Program-made: the position numbers and the translations under genes
Shown here: positions 50,329 to 62,167 of the stretch, piece by piece
Layout of the letters: the number at the start of each line of letters is the position of its first letter
How positions within the stretch are numbered: position 1 is the stretch's first letter
NCBI GenBank assembly: GCA_013400115.1
Contig: VXBP01004148.1
Span: forward strand, 124,001 to 188,000
Reading direction: 5' to 3'
DNA from: Rhinopomastus cyanomelas
Lineage: Eukaryota > Chordata > Aves > Bucerotiformes > Rhinopomastidae
DNA: 64,000 nt
Notes under the pieces: model-generated
Told to the model about the DNA's origin: nothing
The model's input: the letters and a program-made list of their open reading frames with translations, nothing else
Database searches by the model: none

Positions 50329-50622
50329 GAGAGGAATCTTATTAATGCCTGTAAATTTCTGAAGGATGGGTGTCAACTGGAAGGGGCCAGTCACTTTTCT
50401 GTGGTGCAAAGGGACAGGAAATAATTGGGATAAACTTGAACATAGAAGGTTCCACTTCAGCGAGAGGGGAAATTTCTTTCCTTTGAGGATGATTAAGCCC
50501 GTCACAGGCTGCCCAGAGAGATTGTGGAGTTTCCTGCTCTGGAGACTTTCCAAACCCACCTGGACACAGCCCTGTGTGGTCTGTCCAGCTGGTAACATTC
50601 TAGGATCCTGTGATACTAACCC
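50215..50622 (+). mobile_element. CR1 LINE 3' fragment (5' part also at 48,045-48,158)
   Basis: Plus-strand CR1 thumb and 3' UTR: nfkKDRNLLERVQWRMMKEL-like start, then frame-broken KLEHRRFHFSERGNFFPLRM and a degraded tail (ttctaggatcctgtgatac). First of a head-to-tail CR1 series. Confidence 0.85.
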
Positions 50623-51807
50623 CAGTGTCTGCCACCTGTTTGCGAGTCAGGCACTCTGTTTTCACAGTTCACTATCACGCTGTTCTCTCTTTTATCCAAG
50701 AAGTGGAGATGGGTGATGGAAGGGTGGGAAAAGAGCGAGAGCAGAACATTGCTAGAAAAAGAAGGCACCAGGGGAGTAGTCCAAAGGGACACAGGCAGTG
50801 CTTGTATCAACCTTATTGCCTCATTCCTAAGCTGGAACATCCCCAGCTACTTTCAGAGCTTCTTGGGGATACATGAGACTATCAGTCTGACACCACTGCA
50901 GAGACAAAATCCTATAGAGGCTCAAAGATGTTTGATGCAATGATGTTCCCTTCTGTGTTTGATGTAATCAGTCTGGGTCCCATCTCTCTGCCAGCCCCAC
51001 CATGGTAAAGAGAAGCTTGTCAGAGGCACCCTGACAAATGGGTGCCATTAGTAACACTGGGATATTCACTGCAAGGAAATGTTATTTCTGTTTTCTTCAG
51101 CCACCCTGACGGACTCAGGGTAGCAAATCAATGATGGGGCAAGTGTCAACCCTGAGCTTTTGGAACTGTGCTTTCCCCTAATGAAACAAGTGAATGCTGC
51201 TTAACCTGTGTCTTCCCTCATTACTCTCTTCATGGTGTTAGCTTCCTTCCTCAGGCATTTGCAGAATCGTCATGGAAATAATTTGGAGTTATCTCTTGCT
51301 CTGACAGAGGAATTGCCAAGTGTGAAATGCCTCTACGCTGGTGGTGTTTATTAAGGTCCTTCTGGAAATGACATGCATCTTCTGGGGGGCTGTAGGTTGG
51401 CAGCTGCTAACTGAACATAAATGGGAGCTCCTGCTTGCAGGGCAAAAGATAAACTGCAGGCAACAACAGAATACATCTCTGTCCCATGAATGAAGAGGTG
51501 TTCTTCAGCATTCTCTTCTCTTTTCTCCAGTTTCAGGGAATGCATTTAATTATTTTCCAATATAAATGAGACTTAGAGTAGACAAATGTGCTCCAAACTC
51601 TTCCCTTCATTGCACAGCTCTATTAACTCTACGATGTCGCAAATGTCAGAATATTGGTTAAACTCTGTGGCTGTAAATCTATGGAATTCAATTAGACTAC
51701 AACAGCTGGCAGCTGGATCCTGTTTGCCTAGGTTCTGAAGTGAAAAGATTTACTAATGGCTCTAAATCCCTTATTTCCAAGTTATTTATCAAATTCATTT
51801 AAATTAT
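50623..51807. other. intergenic DNA, nothing recognised
   Basis: No gene, RNA or repeat recognised. Confidence 0.5.
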
Positions 51808-52293
51808 ACTGTGCCCAGCTCTGAAGCCCTCAGTACAGGAAGGAGAAGGACCTGACGAAGTGGGTCCAGAGAAGGCCAAGAGAATGATAAGGGGACTGGA
51901 GTCCTTCTGCTACTAGGACAGGCTGAGGGAGCTCGGGTTGTTCAGTCTGGAGAACAGAAGGTTCCAGTCCCTGAAGGAGGCTACAAGAAGGCTGGAGAAG
52001 GACTGCTTATGAAGTTCTGGAGTGATAGGATGAGGAGCAGTGATTTCACATTAGAGGAGAGCAGAATGAAATAGGCTGTTAGGAAGAAGTTCTTTAGCAG
52101 GAGAGGGGTTGAACACTGGGACAGGTTGCCCAGGGAGGGAATTGAAGCTCTATTCCTGGACATCTTCAGGGTGAGACCGGACAAGGCTCTGGGCAATCTG
52201 ATCTGGCTGAGGCTGTCTTTCCTCACTGCAGGGGGCTTGGACTGGATGATCTTTGGAGGTCACTTCCAAACTCAGTCATTCTATGATTCATTC
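51808..52293 (+). mobile_element. CR1 LINE 3' fragment with tail
   Basis: Sense CR1 of the subfamily carrying ggctgttaggaagaagttct and ggttgcccagggagggaatt. It ends cttccaaactcagtcattc, tatgattca. Confidence 0.88.
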
Positions 52294-52429
52294 ATAACAT
52301 CAGTTGTAGGTGTTTAATCAGTAGTCAGTGGCTGATGTTGTCCAGAGCAAAGCTGAGTTGCACAGGCTTCAGGGAAGGGCTTCCCAGCAGTAGAAGCAGA
52401 ACAAAGCTGCAAGTGCCAATTTTGAAAAT

Positions 52430-53095
52430 AGCCCAGAAAGGCAACAATGTCCTGGGCTGCATCAGAATCAGTGTGGCCAGTAGGTCAGGGAAGGTGATCC
52501 TTCCCCTCAGTTCTGCTCTGTTCTTGTGAGACCTCACCTGGAGTGGGGTACATCAGCTCTGGAACCCCCAACAAAAGAAGGAAATGGACTTGTTGGAGTG
52601 GGTCCAGAGGAGGGCCACAAAGATGGTCAGGGCATTGGAACACCTCGCTTATGATGACAGGCTGAGAGCTGGAGGGCCACAAGTATGACTAGGGGACTGG
52701 AGCTCTTGCCCTCTGAGGAGAGAGTGAGAGAGTTTGAACTTTTCAGCTTGGAGAGAAGGTTACAAGGGGACTTAATCACTGTCTGTAAAACCATGAGTGC
52801 TGGGTGTCAAGAAGAAAGAGACAATCTCTTTTCACTTGCGCCCTGTGATATGGGTGTCTGTTGGAGCACAGGAAGTTTCACCTCAGTATGAGGAAGAGCT
52901 TCTTTACTGTGAGGGTTACAGAGCCCTGGAACAGGCTGCCCAGGGAGGTTGTGAAGTCTCCGTCTCTGGAGACTTTTAAGACTAGTCTGGATGTGTTCCT
53001 GTGTAACCTGTCTTAGGTTCTATGGTCCTCCTTGAGCAGCAGTTGGACTTGATGACTCCTGGAGGTCTCTTCCAACCCCTAATGATCTGTGTATC
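52430..53095 (+). mobile_element. chimeric CR1: two subfamilies joined at the same ORF2 position
   Basis: The left part (52,430-52,670) reads VLGCIRISVASRSGKVILPL onward and stops in the block RALEHLAYDDRL. The right part (52,671-53,095) restarts with the equivalent block (SMTRGLELLPSEERVREFEL) and continues to the 3' UTR. gagggccacaa occurs at 52,610-52,620 and again at 52,672-52,682, so the same alignment column is represented twice. Confidence 0.8.
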
Positions 53096-53099
53096 TGTG

Positions 53100-53470
53100 T
53101 GTTTGTCTTGGAGAAGAGAAGCCTGTGAGGTGACTTGATTGTGGCCTTTCAGTGTTGGAAGGGCACCTACAAGAAAGATGAGGAGGGACTTTTTACAAGG
53201 TCATATAGTGATAAGGCAAGGAACAATAGTTTTAAACTGAAAGGAAATATTTAGATTAGAAATTGGGAGGAAGTTTCTTCCTATGAGGGTGCTGAGGCCC
53301 TGGAACAGGTTGCCTAGAAAGGATGTGGCTGCTTCACCCCTGGAAGTGTTCAAGGCCAGGTTGGATGGGACTCTGGGCAACCTGGTATGGTGAGAGCTGT
53401 CTCTGACCATGGCAGGGGGTGGGAGCTAGATGATCTTTAAGGTCCATTCCAACACAAACCATTCCATGTT
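53100..53470 (+). mobile_element. CR1 LINE 3' fragment, older subfamily
   Basis: Sense CR1 of a divergent subfamily: gaagtttcttcctatgaggg, ctggaacaggttgcctagaa, then ggtccattccaacacaaacc and attccatg. Last of the head-to-tail series. Confidence 0.85.
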
Positions 53471-53812
53471 TTTTGTTTGATATGCTTCTCTGAAGCAAAG
53501 GAAAGTCAAAACTTCTCAATGGTGTTGCTTGCTGGCTTCTTTGAGGTGAAAGAAGCTGCAGAAATGTACAATGTTATTGCAACTGGCTGAATTAACATGG
53601 CTCTGTAGCATGTGGGAAGCACTTGCTTAGGATGAAAATGCAGGTTTGCTAAACTTTCACTAGTGAAGTCAGGCCTCTTGAGGAGCTTTTATGGGGAGTC
53701 TGGGAAGTTCATGGGTAATGCTGACTCTAGTTGTCTTTGATTTCCTCTCTTCAAATTAAATGAACTCAAGATATATGATCATATTGATTAAAGTCTACAG
53801 TACCACAACTGA
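53471..53812. other. intergenic DNA, nothing recognised
   Basis: No gene or repeat recognised. Confidence 0.5.
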
Positions 53813-53814
53813 GA

Positions 53815-54098
53815 ATCACAGAATCAAAGAACATTAGGGATTTGAAAGAACCTCGAAAGATCATCCAGTCCAATCCCCCTCCCACAGCAGGATCACCTAC
53901 ACCAAGTCGCAGAGGAACATTTCCAGGTGGGTTTTAAATGTCCCCAGAGAAGGACACTCCACAACCCCCCTGGGTAACCAGTTCCAGTGCTGTCACCCTC
54001 ACTGTGAAGAAGTTCCTTCTCATATTGATATGGAACCTCCTATGTTCCAGCTTACACCCGTCGCCCCTTGTCCTATCACTAGATGACACTGAGAAGAG
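53815..54098 (-). mobile_element. CR1 LINE 3' fragment abutting a GC-rich island
   Basis: Antisense CR1 with tail gaatcacagaatcaaagaac and coding end RFHINMRRNFFTVRVTALEL on the minus strand. Its 5' end (54,098) changes abruptly into very GC-rich sequence. Confidence 0.92.
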
Positions 54099-54360
54099 CC
54101 CTGGGGGGGCTGCTTCGGGGCCGCGCATCCACGGCAAGATGCAGCCGGGGTCGCTTCCGGACCACGCGGCGGCAGGTGCGCGCCGGCGGTGGGGTCAGGC
54201 CGGGGCCGCGGCTGGTTCGGAAGCCGAGGCAGGTCGCGGCTGCTTCAGGAGCCGTGGTCCCCCTCGGAGCCACGGTTCCCGCCCGTTCCCGGGGCGGTGG
54301 GGGGGGGGGGACTCCCTTCAGGGCCACAGCCCCCAAAAAGGGCGCGAACAAAGACCCTGC
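54099..54360. promoter_or_regulatory. second CpG-rich island, no gene assigned
   Basis: About 260 bp of dense CpG sequence (ggggccgcgcatccacgg, cggcggcaggtgcgcgccgg, a run of 12 G near 54,299) in an AT-rich setting. It directly touches the CR1 on its left and a TATA box on its right. It could be a promoter, an LTR-derived island, or sequence picked up during CR1 insertion. I recognise no exon in it. Confidence 0.6.
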
Positions 54361-54365
54361 TCCGG

Positions 54366-54373
54366 TTTTTATA
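54366..54373 (-). promoter_or_regulatory. candidate minus-strand TATA box
   Basis: Reads TATAAAAA on the minus strand. Transcription starting about 30 bp downstream would enter the CpG-rich island and then the sense-oriented CR1. Function is inferred from motif and position only. Confidence 0.4.
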
Positions 54374-54399
54374 GGCTGACCGAGCCAGCCCTTCCGGGG

Positions 54400-54433
54400 C
54401 AGGTCCCAGGACAGGGAAGGGTCCTGGGACCTG
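54400..54433. repeat. perfect 13-bp inverted repeat with 8-nt loop
   Basis: caggtcccaggac (54,400-54,412) and gtcctgggacctg (54,421-54,433) are exact reverse complements around agggaagg. The hairpin lies about 27 bp from the candidate TATA box. Related caggacag units recur up to about 54,510. Confidence 0.95.
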
Positions 54434-54879
54434 TGCAACTAGGGATAGGTCACCCAGGACAGACCTGTCCGGGGAAGGCTCCAGGGCAGTGTCACTTCCC
54501 CCAGGACAGGCAACTGAGGGAAGGGTTCCCCCTGAAAACAACAACTTTTCTTCTTCATGAAAGCACCTCTGAAAATTCTGGCAGTTCTCAAACTGCAACA
54601 AGCACGGGGGCCTGCTCTGGGCTGTGGGTCATTCCAGCACCTGACTGCTCCACCCAGGGTACATTCCTCAGAGTTGCAGTGACTTTAAGGATCCGTTCTC
54701 TGCTTGAACGTTCTCTGCTCCCCTGAATGTTTTTGCAGGCACGTTTCTACATTGATCTCTGAGGTCTCCAAGGCTATCAATGCCTCCTCTTGCCATGATC
54801 TGAAGGGCAATGCTCAGGCATGTCTTCCCCCTTCATTGGACTCATGGTATCTCCTTTATTGCCCAGATCAGGGGAACTT
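54434..54879. other. intergenic DNA with recurring caggacag units
   Basis: Moderately GC-rich sequence that repeats ccaggaca/tgtcc words near its left end. No gene recognised. Confidence 0.5.
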
Positions 54880-55060
54880 CCCAGGATCAACAAGAGAAAG
54901 TTGCTTGATGGGCTTCTCCTCTTAAATAAGTTATTACAGAGGTGCTGATTGGCTCAGTTTAGCTAGAGGTGGGTCTGAACCTGGGAAGCTGAAGAGCTTT
55001 CCCAATGCTCCTTACAGGAGCCGATTAGCAGCCCCTTCCCTTGGGCTAGAGCAACAGCAC
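54880..55060 (+). mobile_element. possible LTR-derived fragment
   Basis: The block cttctcctcttaaataagtt, attacagaggtgctgattgg, ctcagtt resembles a recurrent avian LTR-type sequence in memory. No termini or coding parts are visible, so the call is weak. Confidence 0.3.
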
Positions 55061-56423
55061 AGAGGTTGGAGCAATGTGGAAGTCAGGTTCTGCAGGGACT
55101 TCCAACACTGTTATGGACCCCAGAGCAGTTCCAGAAGAGCATCTTCTTTTTTGTTTTCTTGGTAGCTGTCATTTGCTGCTATTTGTGTTCCTGCTGCTTA
55201 TTATCCTCAAGTTCTTTTCAGGAAAATCAGAGGGGGAAAAGTAGAATAAAAGAATAGGAAGGCGAAAGTGTCCACAGTGAAACATAAGCAGTATCTTTCA
55301 GCATCTTCAAACCTCTTCCTAGAATAGCTGGCCTTGCCAGGCTTCTCTCTCACATTTTCTACACTTCCTTGTGCCCAAACCCCCAAGGGAGGTGTTTCAC
55401 AGGAGAAAGGAGTTTCTCAGAATGAGCAAGGAAGCCCCAGGAGACTGTTTAATTCAAATACCTGAAAATACAAGTGTGCCCCAAAAGAATGAAACAAACT
55501 TTGGAAGCTTCTGAATGCTCTTAGGCCCTTTCTCACCAGGTGCCCTGGACTGTTATAAACTCTGTCTTCCATCCCTGGCTCCTTTTGCCTTCCATCTGAA
55601 GATGAAACCTACAGGAGACATCACCTGCCTGCAGAACTCTCAGATCACTAACTAGGTGGATCTGTGCATTTTTGTCCCGGAATAGCTTGCTGCTTCACTG
55701 CTTCTTTACTTCTTGCAGGCATAGAGTGATGTCAAAAATGTCATTCCTTGTGAAAGGACAATGTCAGAGTGTGATGTGACAGGGAAAGAGGCTGTGGATA
55801 TAGGTCTAATGCCATTAACAATAGATCAGATACCATAATGGGACATCTTCAGAGAGAACGGCAGCACTTAAAGGATACTGGGAATTCAGTCCTACTTCGA
55901 GGGTTAATTGCACCAGTTGGTCCAATATATCCTGATGTTTCACCTGCTTTGATATATTAGGTAATTTCAAACATTCAGCCTTGAAATGACGGAACTGTTG
56001 TAGCTGTTCTTGCATGTTCTTGCTTAATAAATTGAGACCAAGGTGGGTCTCAGCCTCAGTCTGACTCTTGCAGGGTTGCTGGTTTTATTGCCACAGGAAA
56101 TCCTCCATCTAAGGCACAGTGTAAAGGAGTAAGGACTCTGATACTATAAATTTTAAGCTATTCTGGTTTCTGATTGAATGCTGCCTGAGGTCTTTTCCTT
56201 CCAGCCATCGATGACTTCACTGTGAGTACTGATTCTGACCCATTCACATAGGGGAGCTGCTGGAGGGAAAGTTAAAGATGGCAGAACAATATCTTTTGTC
56301 TCCTTTTCTTGAATGGATGCTCCAATAGTCCAAAAATTCAGTCATTGCCTAAGAACAGCACAGATATTGGTAATTAATCTTTATTTTATACTATTCAAGC
56401 AAAATAAACCATTATTGTTTAAA
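55061..56423. other. intergenic DNA, nothing recognised
   Basis: A 66-codon minus-strand frame (55,815-56,015) has no recognisable domain. Otherwise no signal. Confidence 0.5.
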
Positions 56424-57640
56424 GAATCAAAGAACATTAAGGATTGGAAAGGACCTCAAAAGATCATCTAGTCCAACCCCCTCCCACAGCAGGATCACCT
56501 TGATCAAGTCACACATCTAGGCAGGTTTTATATGTCCCCTGAGGAGAATCCACAACTCCCTTGGGCAGCTTGTTCCAGTGCTCTGTCACCCTCACTGTGA
56601 AGAAGTTCCTTCTGATATTTATATGGTACCTCCTATGTTCCAGCTGGCACCCTTTGTCCTGTCAGTAGATGACATTAAGAAGAGCCTGGATCCATCTTCC
56701 TGACATCAATCCTTCACATGGTCCCATGGATTTGTGTACATCCAGTTCACTCAACTGATCCCTAACCCAGTCTTCCTCAACCAGGGCAAACTCCTTTCTT
56801 GTCTTAACTTCCTCTGGGGCCTCAGCAGCCTGAGGCTTGATATCAGGACAGCTCCCAGGAGTATAGACAGAGACAAAGAAGGTGTTCTTTGTATCTCTAC
56901 TTTCTCTGTATCCTCTGTCTCAGGGCACCCACCTCATTCAGCAGGGGGCCTGCATTGCTTCTAGGTTTAATTTTACCTGCAATGTATTTGAAGAAGCCCT
57001 TTTCTGTTGCCCATGACCTCTCCTGCAAGATTTAATTCCAAGGACGCCTTGGCTTTCTTAGCTGCATCCTTACATTCTCTCAACAGAGCATTATAATCAC
57101 CCCAAGTGGCCGTTCTCTTCTTCCATTACCTACAGACTTTCTTTGTCCTCTTCAGTTTGCCCAGCAGTTCCCTGTTTAACCACGCAGGTCTGCTGGCTCT
57201 CTTTGTTGGCTTCCTTCCTGTTGGAATGCTTTTATCTTGGGCTTCAAAGAGGCGATCTTTGAATGTTAACCCAGCCATCTTGGGCTCCTTTATCTGCCAG
57301 TAAACCTGTCCCATGGGATTTCCCCTAGCAATTGCTTGAAAAGGCCAAAGTTGGCCCTCCCAAAGTCCAGGGTAGTTATTCTGGTAGGTATTCTGTTCCT
57401 ACCGCATGAGACCCTCAACACCACCATCTCATGGTCACTGCACCCAAGGCTGCCCTCAANCTGGACACAGCTTTCTAACTCCTCCTGCTTTTTCCTCCAT
57501 GCTGCTGCTCTGGTGTACAGGCATTTCAGAGAACTAGCTGAGCACTCTGATTTCACCCTAGGGTGGTGGGATGCCTCCTGGTCTTCATCAAGACCAAGGC
57601 ACTGCCCCACTGTACCCATGCAGCAAGAATCCCACCCCCC
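56424..57640 (-). mobile_element. CR1 LINE: ORF2 start, partial endonuclease/RT and 3' end, internally deleted
   Basis: On the minus strand, 57,620-57,461 encodes the ORF2 N-terminus (SSLKCLYTRAAAWRKKQEEL). A single N at 57,460 hides an unknown length. 57,459-56,722 gives EGSLGCSDHEMVVLR, RITTLDFGRANFGLF and on to the RT start near the KSMGP block. The sequence then jumps at about 56,720 to the thumb end (56,718 downward) and a normal 3' UTR with tail. More than 1 kb of RT, including the catalytic boxes, is missing. Keeping the ORF2 start is unusual because most CR1 copies are 5'-truncated. Confidence 0.88.
57460..57460. other. single-N assembly junction inside a CR1
   Basis: The N joins two non-contiguous parts of CR1 ORF2 (start of endonuclease and SDHE region), so sequence is probably missing here. 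Confidence 0.9.
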
Positions 57641-59496
57641 TTCAAGTCGAGTTCGAATCTAGTTCTAGCTTACACATTGAAGGCTCTTTCCCTGTCTGGT
57701 TCCAAGAAACAGATGTTTGAACCAAGACCTTCTGATATACTTGAAAATAAAGGGAAAACATGACTGAACTGCCATGTGAAATTTGTGACTGTATTCCTAT
57801 CAGTAGGACTGTATTAAAGTATTTGGCCAATTTTTACCCTATGTCTTATCACACTCTGCAGGACTCTGACGTATAGTTGTCAAGAGACCAGACAGGTTTC
57901 TGTGGGATCTTTTGCTGCAATGGCTCTGGGACTCCTGCAGGGTAACCAGCACAGTCCATGGCCTCCTGGTATAAATAAGCCGATACGGAAATACTCCGTT
58001 CCAGTGCAGTGTTAGTACTTTCCTGACTACTGCTTTTCCTCCCTCCAGCACTCTTCCCTCCCGCTAGAATTTCTGGGTCACTGTGTACATCATCATCATG
58101 AATGAGCCCTGACTTCCCACTCCTGCTTGAGATTTTCCTGGTGTTTTTCATCGAATTCTATGGGAGCCTGGGAGTGGAAATGCCTCTTGCTTAATGCTAA
58201 AAACATACAGGGCACTGTTCAACATTCTTGCTACTCCAAACTTGCTTCCACCAGGCACTGCTTTGCCTAAGGTCTTTCCTTTTGTTCAGTAAGCAACAAC
58301 CTTCAACAATCGCATCCCATTGTAATCAATGTCAAGCACTTGAAAGCAGCTCTAATGTTTGGCATCTGAGAAGGAACTCCCCAACTTACATGGAGAAGGC
58401 ACTGGGCAGCATCCAGTTTAGAACTCTGCTTGCCATGCACCAAATAAACATAGATGTGTTTAGCTTTCAGTAGCCTTGGAGCTAGGCTCTTATCACCACA
58501 TGCAGCTCCCTTTACACAGCAGTAGCCTTGGAGAAGGCTTTGAACAAATCACAAGGCTCTTGTTGGTGAGGCTTCTGCTGGCTTTGTGTCTCTTTGCTCT
58601 TCTCAGAGATATTACAGGAGGAATAACAATGGGTCCAACTGCATTTGCTTTGCTAGTTGAGCAGGCAAACTGGGGAGCTGGTGCTCCCAGTGGGCTGACT
58701 TGTGTTTCTCTGGGCAAATCTATGAGAAGATGAAGTTCAAATGTGATGAAAGAGGAGGGTGGGGGTGTCTGTTTTGTACGTGGTATGTGCCACAGGTACA
58801 AAATGAGTTTTGCCATTTGTTGAAGCATCGCTGGATTTTGGGGTCACAGTTGTCATTCCCCATCCTTTCACATGGCTCTAACACTGTTTAGCAGGTCACT
58901 TTCTCAATCCCCACTAGTAGGTGAAAACAGCACAAATTAAATTTCACATGCCCTGCCTTCAGTGTGATAGCTGCTTCCTCTGGGGCAGGCTGACTCTCAC
59001 ATGGTGATACTGCTGGTTTAAAGCCCCTTACAGCACTGAGCCTTGCAATACTCCAGGCTTGCTTACCTCAAGCTTAATATGACTGTCAGTACCAGATACG
59101 ACTCAGCTTTTAGGATGAGTCTTTGTCAGAGAGAGTCCCAACACTAGGAACTGATGCCAGCACCATGTCCCTTCTAAGTCCATCTAAGCGATATTTTCTC
59201 ACAGTGTCCTTTAGAACAAACCCAGTGCAACCACATGCTTAGTCCTTTCTCACAACTCCACAGCTCTGCCTCTTAGGAGCTCAGAATGTTTTGATTTTAT
59301 TGCTAGATGATTTTAATACTGTTTGCATTTTGTTCTGAGATGCTCCTGTTTCTGTTCTGCAGTGCCTCAAGTGTCCTTGCAGCAAAGTGCTGGAAGTACA
59401 AGTGGAGTATTACTTTGCTTAGGTAAACACCAAGAAATAGGTTTACTGATATCGCTAAATGCATTGGAGCAAACACCAACTGTGCACGTAGACATG
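57641..59496. other. intergenic DNA with one unassigned 100-codon frame
   Basis: No repeat recognised. The minus-strand frame 58,151-57,849 (SSSQESTNTALERSISVSAY region) has a protein-like composition but no family match known to me. Confidence 0.5.
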
Positions 59497-60240
59497 GAAT
59501 CGTAGAGTTATTGAGGCTGGAAGAGCCCTCTGAGCTCATCCAGCCCAGTCTAGAACCTAACATCACCACATTAGCCAGACCACAGCACTAAGGGCCACAG
59601 CCAGGATGTCCTTAAACACCTCCAGGGATGGGGACTCCACCACTGTCTTTGGCAGCCCAGTCTAGGGTCTGATCACCTTTTCCATGAGGAAGGGCTTCCT
59701 AACATCCAACCTAACCTTCCCCTGCCTTCTCATCCTGGTGCCGGTTGTTTGGGAGAAGAGCCTGACCCCCACCTGACTACAACCTCCCTTCAGGTCCCTC
59801 CTGAGCCTCCTCCAGGCTAAACAGCCCCAGCTCTCTCAGCGTCTCCCTATCATACTTTCTCTCCAATTCCTTCCTCAGCCTTGTTGCTCCTCTGTACTCA
59901 CTCCAGCCCTTCAGACTTGAAACGAGTGGCTCAGAATTGCCCCCTGTGCTCAAGGGGAGGCCTCACCAGTGCCCAGTACAGGGGGAGAATTACGTCCCTA
60001 GTCCTGCTGGCCACACTATTGCTGATACAAGCCATGATGCCATTGGCCTTCTAGGCCACCTGGACACTCTGCTTGCTCCTATTCAGCCAGTTGTCAACCT
60101 ACTGGTTGTCAACCTAGTGGTTATTATTAAAGCGTAGGACTCTGCCCTTGGTCTTGTTGAATCTCATCCCGTTGGCCTCTGCCCATTGATCCAGCCTGTC
60201 CAGGTTCCTCTGCAACATCTTCTTTTCCTCCAGCTCATGT
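59497..60240 (-). mobile_element. CR1 LINE 3' fragment, longest copy of the subfamily at 19,838 and 21,006
   Basis: Antisense CR1 beginning atggaatcgtagagttattg, aggctggaagagccctctg and running through the thumb to ttgttgaatctcatcccgtt and catctt. It covers roughly 740 bp and defines the subfamily better than the two shorter copies. Confidence 0.92.
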
Positions 60241-60814
60241 CAGAGTCCCACAGACAAGCCCCAGACAAACCCATACCCATACACACACAATAAAATTGTA
60301 TTTCTTTGCTTGACCCTCTTACATTTGTCAAGGAATCCCGTGGAAAAGATCACCTCAAATTTCTCTGCCTTGGAGGATTTGAGGTTAAGTCTGAATGCAA
60401 ATCTCAGCTCATTCGTTACATGTCCTGATTTCTTAAAAGCTAAATTTTGCTTTTGTGTGGCTGCCTCAGACAGCAGAAAATACTTCTCCTTTCTAAACCC
60501 AGGACAACAGCCATGTGGAAATTCTTGTAAAAATCAAGTTGTTTTCTGTTCTCATGAGACAGTCTGTGCAGAAATGCTCATTAGTTTCTGCCAGCAATAA
60601 TTCAAAAGACAAACCCAGTTGTGTTGGGAGGCACCTCTGGCATTGACTCATTTATTTTCTTTTTCCTGAACAGGAGGAACGAAGGAAAAGAAAATAACAA
60701 CCGAGTCAGTGGGTTGTACATTTGGACACCTAACGTCCATTCCTTACAGGCTGGACAAACAGGCTGACTTGATGAGGACAGCACGAGGCTTCTTTACTGC
60801 ACTAGTTGTCGCTC
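60241..60814. other. intergenic DNA, nothing recognised
   Basis: No gene or repeat recognised. Confidence 0.5.
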
Positions 60815-60870
60815 ATAAGATCATCAAGGTTGAAAGACCTTTAAGATCTTTGAGTCCAGCCTCAAACCAC
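60815..60870 (-). mobile_element. degraded CR1 3' tail
   Basis: ataagatcatcaaggttgaa and agacctttaagatctttgag, tccagcc resemble the last ~55 bp of a divergent CR1 3' UTR. Confidence 0.5.
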
Positions 60871-62167
60871 TAAACTTCATCTCCTGAAAGGTTGTGTGAG
60901 GAATTCCTGGCAGAGGCAGATGACATCTGCCTTGAAGGCCCCTGAATCTGATCCTCCATGGCATGTGGTGTCTAATACTGCATTTCATTGTGTTTGCATC
61001 TAATTTAACCCAAGTGGCCATTAGAGGCTCTGCAAATGGGGAGAAAAAATACAACCTGTTACAAACTGAACTTCAGATGTGATCACAGTTATGCTGAGGT
61101 GGAAAAAGGAGGGTGTCTGATGTCTTTGCAGATGATGGCAGGAACTTGTTAGCTAGGTGGGAGGAGTGAAAAAGAATGCCAGATTTTAATTCAATTCAAT
61201 TTTTTTACTCCTGGCCTATGGCTTTTCTTTTTTTTTCCAGGTATAGAGGATTTGGCCTGTTTCCTCAGAAACCCTCGAGTTGTTTCTCTCTCCAATGTTT
61301 TGATCAGATTTGACTGGGAATGAAAGAGTCTGGGTGATCAATAGCAAAAGAAGCCCAGTTTATCTTTGGTGGCTGGGCATTGCATTTTGCCCTTATTTTA
61401 TCTTGTCCTGGCTATAGTTACGCATGGCTGTGCCTGCAGAGGTACAAAGACTCCTTCCAAAGAGCCCAGTTTTGTCCTTTACCGAACTGTCTTGTGCTCT
61501 GGGAAGCAGAAAAGGAGGAAAATTCGGTGCTATCTCCTTGTTCCTTATCTCTACTATAGAATGCCAGCCTGACTGGACAGAGACCAGGATGTTTTGCAGC
61601 AGCCCTCACTGCTGGCCTTTACGCAGCTGTACCACCTCATACTGGTCTGAGTGGCCCCCGATCGTGTGATGAAATGACAGAAACACTGCTGCGCTCGTTC
61701 CTAGCCCTGCCGCTGCTGTTAGCAGAACTGCAGAAGTGAAGGATGTTTTTAGTTAAATAAACACCAGAGAGACTTTGTGAAGATAGCAGACTGTATGGGT
61801 CCCTGCTTATGAAAGACACAGGCTTTGTTCCAATTTGCAGACTGGATTACTTGCAAGCAGTGATGTACCTTCAGCTTCCTCTAATGAGGAGAGTCTTGTT
61901 CTGCCTAAAAGCTGAGCTTATCGTCAGCTGCCTTGGAAAATTGTAATGAAATTCAGAGCTATTAACTCTTGAAACATAAAGTTACCTATTGACCTCTTCT
62001 ATAAAGAACCATGTGAAGGAAACAGCCACATGGCTTAGTGCAGAGCAGTCTGAAGGTGGCAGTGGTAGATGCCCCAGGGCAAATGTGAGAACAGAACTTT
62101 TACCAATTTCCTGATTCACATTCCCAAAGTCTGGAAATCAGCATTTGGAAAGCTTCCCATTTTGCTG
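60871..62167. other. intergenic DNA, nothing recognised
   Basis: No gene or repeat recognised. Confidence 0.5.

Noticed and set aside
53938..54726. 262-codon plus-strand frame
   Set aside because: Its first part is the antisense of a CR1 ORF2 and the rest crosses the GC-rich island. Chance open frame.
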